Shown: in pieces, positions 7,701-10,015 of the stretch
How positions within the stretch are numbered: position 1 is the first letter of the stretch
Layout: each line of letters opens with the position of its first letter
Assembly (NCBI GenBank): GCA_032353305.1
Contig: JAUCNG010424465.1
Coordinates: 1 to 10,015, forward strand
Source of the DNA: Cephalothrix spiralis
Taxonomy: Eukaryota > Nemertea > Palaeonemertea > Archinemertea > Cephalotrichidae
Reading direction: 5' to 3'
DNA: 10,015 bases
Position numbers and translations under genes: made by a program
The notes under the pieces: model-generated
Database searches by the model: none
Seen by the model: the letters and a program-made list of their open reading frames with translations, nothing else
What the model was told of the DNA's origin: nothing

Positions 7701-8695
7701 TCTAAAATTTAAACAAGTGTTCAAAGTTTCATAAATCTGAGTATATTGCATATTCGAGTCGTAATTGTTAGTGCACTAAAAATATGCATGATAAGTACAT
7801 CACATGCTACATTTTTCTGTCTGATGCAACAGTTAAGCTAAATTGTTTTTAATGATATACAATTGATAGGGTTTAATATAGTTAATTAAAATATTACAAG
7901 CATTTGTTCTCTATAGATAGTACATGCAATTATATACAGGGTGTCCCAATATTATGGAAAACAGCCAGATGACGTCATATTTTGACTTAATTATGAAATG
8001 ACCATAACGCTGACAGTAATCACTAGAGAGAACATGTTATTCTCTTTAAAATAAAATAAATGACAACTTCCCCAGTAGGCAGTAAATCCCACTATAAATG
8101 AACGTCCTGTATCGAGAGAGAGAAAAATTCTCTCGATTAAGTATGGGATTTAAGGTTGGGATATTGAGATCAGAGGTTTTCGGGAGAATCGTCGTAACTC
8201 CCTTACTTATGAACTGATCTGCATCAAATCTGTTTCATCTGGTTGAGTAGACCATACTCTCAAAGGGTATTGTTGCAATTAATCAAAATATTATAATTAA
8301 GACGCTATATGACGTCATCAGGCTGTTTTCCTTAATATTGGGACACACTGTATATTACAAATAACTTGTATATTTGCTGTAATTAAGGCAGAGAGGTTAT
8401 CGGAGTAAGCTACCAGGCTTAGCAGTTAGCAATTAGCATTACAACAAAACTTACTTTTTTCTTCAGTTTTTCCTTTAATTACACTATGAACACTTTCTTC
8501 ATCTGAATCAATGTTTATCTTTAACGTGCCTAGTGATTCATCTTTTGACAAATTTGGCTGAAGATCAGCTAAAGAAGCTAATGATTCATTTAGTCTAGAA
8601 GCATCATGATCTTGTTCGTGTTGTTCTGTAATACTATCCCAATCAGAATCAGATTCTGGTTCAGGGTTATTCTTCTTTCCAAATCCAGCTGGCAT
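1369..8695 (-). CDS. Eight-exon gene for an unrecognised multi-pass membrane protein, 449 aa
   Basis: Joining eight minus-strand exons (8695-8455, 7428-7338, 6536-6421, 5048-4950, 4371-4287, 2821-2735, 2063-1800, 1735-1369) gives one uninterrupted 449-residue frame ending in TAA. Every intron starts GT and ends AG, and phases agree at all seven junctions, which is hard to obtain by chance. Residues 1-80 are acidic and Ser-rich. Residues 81-130 are Lys/Ser-rich with an NLS-like KKTDSKRNKRK. Residues 150-210 are polar and Pro/Ser-rich, with a basophilic kinase-like RKGS. Hydrophobic segments lie near 250-266, 308-322, 344-378 (long, possibly two passes), 385-409 and 413-431. A short charged tail ends in ITV, which fits a class II PDZ ligand only weakly. 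I infer a long cytosolic disordered region with a C-terminal membrane bundle. I do not recognise the family and assign no function. The exon structure is seen in the sequence; topology and localisation are inferred. Confidence 0.9.
1736..1799 (-). other. Intron 7, minimal 64-nt intron
   Basis: This short GT-AG intron starts GTGAGA and ends with a T-rich tract and CAG. It carries no repeat, unlike all the long introns. Its length is not a multiple of three, and exon 7's frame would hit TGA at once if it were retained. The last exon's own frame is open backwards through it, which makes exon 8 look 5'-extended unless the intron is recognised. Confidence 0.85.
1800..2063 (-). CDS. Exon 7 (residues 240-327): first two hydrophobic segments and Cys-containing loop
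   Basis: The donor GTGAGA starts at 1799. The acceptor is the least certain in the gene: TTTGCAAG before 2063 has a poor pyrimidine tract but gives the right phase. It encodes KNKRQEVSNV followed by the hydrophobic SPLALAISGLFYVIHLRI (about 250-267). An alternative acceptor, TATATCAG before 2010, would need the other phase and would cut this hydrophobic helix. The loop contains DCQGMGWTVYCDFP, with two cysteines nine residues apart that could form a disulphide if lumenal. A second hydrophobic segment, GIISYFIMPAGAMLY, lies at about 307-321. The tail GRGFD joins exon 8. Confidence 0.82.
2165..2260 (+). repeat. Diverged copy of the CCCTGAC-type interspersed repeat (intron 6)
   Basis: GGGTGGCCACATTTTCACC is followed by TTTCCTCGACTTTTCCC, TATCCCTGACCATTTC and TTTTCCCTAACCAC, the same phrase structure as the better preserved copy at 5996-6096 and in the same orientation. 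A plus-strand frame at 2139-2372 spans it and is judged spurious. The rest of intron 6 (2261-2734) shows no further feature. Confidence 0.5.
2735..2821 (-). CDS. Exon 6 (residues 211-239): juxtamembrane segment, symmetric exon
   Basis: The acceptor CTTTTTCAG precedes 2821 and a consensus donor GTAAGT starts at 2734. The exon is 87 nt and phase 2 at both ends. The chosen frame encodes RNIFYFNHPTPDYVV followed by SESRHNVFMERIAD. A second frame is also open across the exon, but exon 5's phase and the in-frame fit to exon 7 select the first. The sequence mixes aromatic and charged residues and leads directly into the first hydrophobic segment, so it probably lies at the membrane surface. Confidence 0.88.
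2878..3011. repeat. 21-bp perfect inverted repeat
   Basis: Positions 2878-2898 and 2991-3011 are exact reverse complements (core TACTACATGTACTTTTA), separated by 92 nt. Each arm contains the palindromic octamer TACATGTA. A second short inverted pair, GAACGTCCTTTC at 2979-2990 and GAAAGGACGTTC at 3431-3442, starts immediately inside the right arm. Both lie in intron 5. They may be ends of a decayed element; no target duplication is visible. Confidence 0.75.
3155..3360 (+). repeat. 38-nt direct repeat, third copy displaced
   Basis: GGGCGGTTATA occurs at 3193, 3231 and 3335, and TTTAGAGTCA at 3166, 3204 and 3346. The first copies are exactly 38 nt apart. The unit that begins at 3231 breaks off after GGGCGGTTATA and restarts with the same 11 bases at 3335, so the segment 3242-3334 looks inserted within the array. 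Confidence 0.7.
3242..4242. mobile_element. Large interrupted foldback (intron 5)
   Basis: The segment 3242-3334 (ATGCTAAAGTATA...ACGTAATGCGGATA...TTAGGGTA) is inverted at 4157-4242, and 3539-3586 (CTTTGTACTTAAGG...AAAAAGTTGTT...GAAAAATA) is inverted at 4111-4158. On the right the two blocks are contiguous. On the left they are separated by about 200 nt (3335-3538), which starts with the 38-nt repeat unit. The arms are imperfect. Between them lies the hairpin at 3756-3843. No coding capacity is visible. This is a non-autonomous element or a rearranged inverted duplication. Confidence 0.65.
3756..3843. repeat. 23-bp hairpin inside the foldback
   Basis: AGCCATACGCCACCACTGTT at 3756 onward pairs with AACAGTGGTTGCGTATAGCT ending at 3843. 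Over 23 positions (3756-3778 and 3821-3843) there are two mismatches, with a 42-nt loop. It sits near the middle of the larger inverted repeat. Confidence 0.75.
4287..4371 (-). CDS. Exon 5 (residues 183-210): charged, helix-prone segment
   Basis: This exon was found by hand because its frame is too short to stand out. The acceptor GTTAATTTTTCAG precedes 4371 and the donor GTAAGC starts at 4286. The 85-nt exon enters in phase 1 and leaves in phase 2, which is exactly what is needed to connect exon 4 with exon 6. It encodes KTIPDKLSEKVQLEKYNPSR followed by RGNGDDS. The LSEKVQLEKY part could form a short amphipathic helix. The right arm of the large intron 5 foldback ends some 30-45 nt from its donor. 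Confidence 0.88.
4418..4645 (+). repeat. Degenerate CGTAAA tandem array (intron 4)
   Basis: CGTAAA occurs 12 times at 4418, 4442, 4448, 4478, 4515, 4538, 4545, 4570, 4577, 4602, 4628 and 4635, with one more at 4796. Boundaries that start with CGTAA fall at 4418, 4442, 4478, 4502, 4538, 4564, 4602 and 4628, so intervals alternate about 24-26 and 36-38 nt. The compound period is 60, 60 and 64 nt. Second half-units (CGTAATCATAAACCGTAAAA and CGTAATCGTAAAGCGTAAAA) align well. A decayed minisatellite is the simplest reading. Confidence 0.7.
4950..5048 (-). CDS. Exon 4 (residues 150-182): Asp/Pro/Ser-rich linker, symmetric exon
   Basis: A strong acceptor TTTTTGTAG precedes 5048 and the donor GTAACT starts at 4949. 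The exon is 99 nt and phase 1 at both ends, so skipping it would keep the frame. It encodes DDDPPSIHEH near residues 150-159, then a basophilic kinase-like SRKGSLYD around 167-174 and a Pro/Ser tail. Two internal GT sites (GTAAGG at about 5019 and GTTAGT at about 5005) could act as alternative donors, but both leave phase 0, which does not match exon 5. Confidence 0.87.
5049..5641 (-). other. Intron 3, distal part, no exon supported
   Basis: A 74-codon minus-strand frame (5473-5249) starts with an ATG but lacks a usable acceptor/donor pair in the right phase, and including it would break the exon 3 to exon 4 junction, which fits directly. Nothing else is seen here. Confidence 0.6.
5642..5766 (+). 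repeat. 125-nt element with cloverleaf folding potential (intron 3)
   Basis: CCCTGATAAATG (5642-5653) pairs perfectly with CATTTATCAGGG (5755-5766). Inside are three successive stems: AGATTAG/CTAATCT (5656-5662 with 5677-5683), CTAC/GTAG (5691-5694 with 5703-5706) and TGCTAAAT/ATTTAGCA (5707-5714 with 5731-5738). The last loop contains TTCAAATCC-like bases, reminiscent of a tRNA T-loop. It is not a tRNA: the outer stem is 12 bp, the arm sizes are wrong and no box A is evident. A short MITE with subterminal hairpins, or a tRNA-like SINE remnant, are the options. Confidence 0.6.
5996..6096 (+). repeat. CCCTGAC-type interspersed repeat (intron 3)
   Basis: CCCTGAC occurs five times (6008, 6027, 6037, 6057 and 6074) within phrases such as AATTCCCTGACTTTCCCTGA and TTTCCAGGTTTCCCTGACCC, ending in CTGTAGACACCCTG. 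I have seen this style of repeat in animal genomes but cannot name its family. A diverged sister copy lies at 2165-2260 in the same orientation. Confidence 0.65.
6421..6536 (-). CDS. Exon 3 (residues 111-149): polar linker
   Basis: The acceptor GATTATTTTAG ends just before 6536 and the donor GTAAGA begins at 6420. The 116-nt exon enters in phase 2 (AG+G gives Arg) and leaves in phase 1. It encodes RKSSPPRVNEPK followed by a mixed charged stretch ending in NFQSAIT. No motif is recognised and composition suggests disorder. Together with exon 2, its start forms a run of basic residues (KRNKRKSS) that resembles a nuclear localisation or polybasic lipid-binding patch, by composition only. Confidence 0.9.
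6739..7115. mobile_element. MITE-like element with 13-bp perfect terminal inverted repeats (intron 2)
   Basis: CAGGCCTCATAGT at 6739-6751 is exactly inverted as ACTATGAGGCCTG at 7103-7115, enclosing 377 bp of AT-rich sequence. The interior has repeated ATTTTAGGA/TCCTAAAAT phrases on both sides and the palindrome-like ATTTTAGGATATATCCTAAAAT at 7072-7093. No open frame is present. The start CAG...CTG resembles several cut-and-paste superfamilies, but flanks (CAATCTTT and CCCTTTGA) show no clear target duplication, so the superfamily is left open. Confidence 0.7.
6937..6964 (+). repeat. 14-nt tandem duplication
   Basis: CAAAAATGTTCCTT is repeated exactly twice in tandem inside the 6739-7115 element, followed by CATTTTTGG, which is the inverse of the start of the unit with its preceding C. 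It is likely recent slippage. Confidence 0.85.
7338..7428 (-). CDS. Exon 2 (residues 81-110): Lys/Ser-rich basic segment
   Basis: The acceptor TTCTGATTTTAG precedes 7428. The exon is 91 nt and encodes a basic segment rich in Lys, Ser and Asn, including KKSSPTEG and KKTDSKRNK. The donor that keeps the frame open is GTTAGT at 7337, after AAG. A stronger-looking GTAAGC sits four bases further on, at 7333, but using it puts exon 3 in a frame that stops after seven codons. The weak donor at 7337 is chosen on frame continuity. The entering A from exon 1 completes an AAA codon. Confidence 0.88.
7429..7934 (-). other. Intron 1, 3' part, no feature beyond a short inverted repeat
   Basis: This is AT-rich intron sequence upstream of exon 2. 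AACTTGACA (7556-7564) is inverted as TGTCAAGTT (7629-7637), 9 bp only, which may be chance. An open minus-strand frame runs back from exon 2 to 7492 but crosses its acceptor and is not coding. Confidence 0.6.
7935..8352. mobile_element. Tc1/mariner-type MITE, 418 bp, in intron 1
   Basis: The left end TACAGGGTGTCCCAATATTA and the right end, read in inverse as TACAGTGTGTCCCAATATTA, continue as imperfect inverted repeats for roughly 60 nt. Shared blocks include GGAAAACAGCC and GATGACGTCATAT. TA dinucleotides flank both ends (7933-7934 and 8353-8354), as expected for TA-target insertion by Tc1/mariner transposases. The interior has a small hairpin (TCGAGAGA/TCTCTCGA, 8113-8137) and no transposase frame, so it is non-autonomous. 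Each arm carries TGACGTCA (7970-7977 and 8310-8317). Superfamily assignment rests on the ends and the TA, not on a database match. Confidence 0.85.
8455..8695 (-). CDS. Exon 1 (residues 1-80, phase 1 end): acidic Ser-rich N terminus
   Basis: This exon starts with ATG at 8695-8693 and runs 241 nt to a consensus donor GTAAGT at 8454-8449. It encodes MPAGFGKKN followed by a strongly acidic, serine-rich stretch (ESDSDWDS near residues 14-21, IDSDEES near 62-68) with no predicted globular core. The bases just before the ATG read TTTTATATTTTAG, a good acceptor, and place an in-frame TAG directly upstream. The ATG is therefore either the true start right at an exon boundary or an internal Met if an upstream coding exon exists. 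The latter is less likely, because the ATG is the first codon of this exon in the correct frame. Confidence 0.9.
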
Positions 8696-8715
8696 CTAAA
8701 ATATAAAAGACATTA
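8696..8715 (-). promoter_or_regulatory. Putative splice acceptor directly before the start codon
   Basis: The minus strand reads a T/A-rich tract ending TTTTATATTTTAG immediately followed by ATG. This implies a 5' leader exon further upstream (higher coordinates) or spliced-leader trans-splicing. The leader exon itself was not identified. GGAAAT|GTAAGA near 9598 is a possible donor, but weakly supported. Confidence 0.5.
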
Positions 8716-8932
8716 TAAATTAACAAGAGCAGAAATGTACGCCAGTGCTTAATTCCCACTCAAATAAGTAACTTTTTCATTATGCCCTATTTCTGCTGCA
8801 GTTTTCAGATTCATTTCAAGGCTTTATTCGCCTGGTTTTTGTTGCTGGGACTACACTATTAGGACCTGGAGTTTGATCGATTGGATGTCAATTCCTTGAT
8901 CATATTGGAATCTGTGAAAAAACTATACTCAG

Positions 8933-8991
8933 AAAAGTGATGACCTTTTTTTAGGTTAATCAAAAAGTAATGATCTTTTTTTTAAATTAAC
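8933..8991 (+). repeat. Two-copy ~30-nt tandem repeat
   Basis: AAAAGTGATGACCTTTTTTT followed by AGGTTAATC (8933-8961) is repeated with a few changes as AAAAAGTAATGATCTTTTTT followed by TTAAATTAAC (8962-8991). Confidence 0.7.
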
Positions 8992-9055
8992 AGATTCAGT
9001 AAAAATATATTCTGTTATTTCTTTAGAATAACCCTAACATTCTGTACAGATTTGT

Positions 9056-9097
9056 CCAGAAGCTTGGTGTTTCAAAATAATTCACAAAAGCTTCTGG
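9056..9097. repeat. 10-bp hairpin CCAGAAGCTT/AAGCTTCTGG
   Basis: These are perfect inverted arms of 10 bp separated by 22 nt. No T-run follows and no gene is attached to it. It is a structural feature only. Confidence 0.7.
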
Positions 9098-9599
9098 TCA
9101 GTGATTTCCTTTCTTATGACTGTTGAATGGGACTTTTGTGTGTATAAATTTAATCATAATTGTGGTGAGTCTATGACTAAAGCTCATTCTAGCATAAGGC
9201 TGGAGCGTGAAATACATTTTTTCCTTTTTAAAACTGTGAATCATTTTCTTTACTATGCAGCTGATCCTTTAACCCTGCAAACAGGAGCAATTTTAAGCAT
9301 ACCAACAGCCCAAAAGAGGCGTTTTCTGACACTTAAAAAAAAGGTTTTAAGAAAAGTGCGCTAAATTTTTACGCCATCTTATAACAAAGTAAGAGATTCC
9401 GTTATTATAATATGAAGCCAAGCAAAGCTAGGAGACAAAATTTCTTGAGTTTTAACATTAGAAAATCATCTATATCCAACATATTTGACACAATGCTAAC
9501 ATTTGTTACGTGCAAAATGAGTAGGTTTGTTGTCTCGTCCTGGATAAAGCCCCAGTTTTAAAAAGCTTATCTTCCCTCGTCCATAGTGTAAAATCTTAC

Positions 9600-9627
9600 A
9601 TTTCCGCCGGAGATCTCCGGCGGAAAT
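9600..9627. repeat. 28-bp perfect palindrome, GC-rich core
   Basis: Each half is ATTTCCGCCGGAGA, meeting at the centre AGATCT with no spacer and no mismatch. The GC-rich centre stands out in AT-rich surroundings. A spacer-free perfect palindrome of this length can extrude as a cruciform. It directly adjoins the tandem duplication to its right. Confidence 0.95.
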
Positions 9628-9704
9628 TGATCCAAAAAAAATTTGAGAATTGGCGTAAAAATTAAAATTGATCAAAAAAAATTTGAGAATTGGCGTAAAA
9701 ATTA
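9625..9704 (+). repeat. 40-nt tandem duplication
   Basis: The block AAATTGATC...AAATTTGAGAATTGGCGTAAAAATTA occurs twice head to tail, with one base missing in the A-run region of the second copy. Near-identity suggests a young duplication. The motif GGCGTAAA recurs beyond it (TGGCGTACA near 9730, TGGCGTAAAT near 9799) and in inverse as TTTACGCCA near 9367, so the whole 9360-9810 stretch may be one repeat family. Confidence 0.9.
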
Positions 9705-9950
9705 ATTTATTTGCCTTGATTTCACTTTTTGGCGTACAGACCTTATTCATACCAAGGTTAGCTTCGTGAGAAATCGGATGATTCCGTCACGGCGGAATGG
9801 CGTAAATTTATATCATTTCTGCCAGTGCAGCAGTCTCTTTTAATGTGTTTTGGACGAAATTCAATTTGATTACGTTCAATTGTTTTTTTTGTTTACTTCC
9901 TGGTTTTAGCCTCAACAAATGACGTGTTTTTTAATAGCGGAATGCATACA

Positions 9951-9979
9951 TTTTTAGCTTAAATTTGGCAAGCTAAAAA
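9951..9979. repeat. 10-bp hairpin TTTTTAGCTT/AAGCTAAAAA
   Basis: These are perfect inverted arms with a 9-nt loop, immediately beside the promoter-like cluster. Confidence 0.7.
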
Positions 9980-9980
9980 A

Positions 9981-10006
9981 CCGGAAACGGAAGTTGCATT
10001 TCCCGC
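9981..10006. promoter_or_regulatory. Promoter-like cluster: two ETS-like motifs and an E2F-like motif
   Basis: CCGGAAAC (9981) and CGGAAGT (9988) match the GGAA core of ETS factor sites, and TTTCCCGC (9999-10006) matches the E2F consensus TTTSSCGC. TGACGTG lies at 9920-9926. Such clusters are common in TATA-less animal promoters. It could serve the minus-strand gene or a divergent neighbour. Short motifs arise by chance, so this is tentative. Confidence 0.3.
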
Positions 10007-10015
10007 ATTCGTTGA

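Larger units (their letters stand above)
8716..9599. other. Non-coding upstream flank, no gene supported
   Basis: A plus-strand frame at 9101-9364 (87 codons) contains ordinary-looking residues but lacks an ATG in good context, splice signals at its ends or any recognisable motif. It is left out. Short repeats in this stretch are listed separately. Confidence 0.5.

Noticed and set aside
9101-9364. 87-codon plus-strand open frame
   Set aside because: No ATG in good context at the start, no convincing splice sites, low-complexity K-rich end, and no family resemblance. Frames of this length are expected in AT-rich non-coding DNA.

Overview
The window looks like nuclear DNA of a metazoan, most likely a marine invertebrate. 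It is AT-rich by eye, has spliceosomal GT-AG introns and no bacterial gene organisation, and is crowded with small non-autonomous inverted-repeat elements. The octamer TACATGTA recurs six times in 3 kb. I associate that motif and the repeat style with mollusc-like genomes, but this is an impression, not a determination.

One protein-coding gene can be supported. It lies on the minus strand and fills most of the window (8695 down to 1369). I could chain eight coding exons, each bounded by AG/GT signals and with matching phase at every junction (1,2,1,1,2,2,2), into a single open frame of exactly 1350 nt: 449 residues plus a TAA stop. Coordinates, 5' to 3' on the minus strand: 8695-8455, 7428-7338, 6536-6421, 5048-4950, 4371-4287, 2821-2735, 2063-1800, 1735-1369. 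The product has an acidic, serine-rich start, a long polar and probably disordered lysine/serine/proline-rich stretch, and a C-terminal 200 residues with about five hydrophobic segments. I do not recognise the family. The first ATG sits directly after an acceptor-like TTTTAG, so a 5' non-coding exon (or trans-spliced leader) should exist upstream, at higher coordinates.

Nearly every long intron carries its own repeat. Intron 1 (7429-8454) holds a mariner-type MITE with TA flanks and full CRE palindromes in both ends. Intron 2 (6537-7337) holds an element bounded by 13-bp perfect inverted repeats. Intron 3 (5049-6420) holds a CCCTGAC-repeat element and a 125-nt sequence that can fold as a cloverleaf. 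Intron 4 (4372-4949) holds a degenerate CGTAAA array with an apparent 60-64 nt period. Intron 5 (2822-4286) holds a large interrupted foldback with a 38-nt direct repeat beside it and a 23-bp hairpin inside it. Intron 6 (2064-2734) holds a diverged copy of the CCCTGAC element. The 64-nt intron 7 (1736-1799) is clean. Directly after the stop codon, the 3' flank is a palindromic element (about 692-1315) whose two arms each supply an AATAAA, one per strand.

The outer flanks (1-690 and 8700-10015) contain no gene I can support. The right flank has a 28-bp perfect palindrome followed by a 40-nt tandem duplication. Its last 35 bases carry ETS-like and E2F-like motifs that could mark a promoter, for this gene or for a divergent neighbour outside the window.
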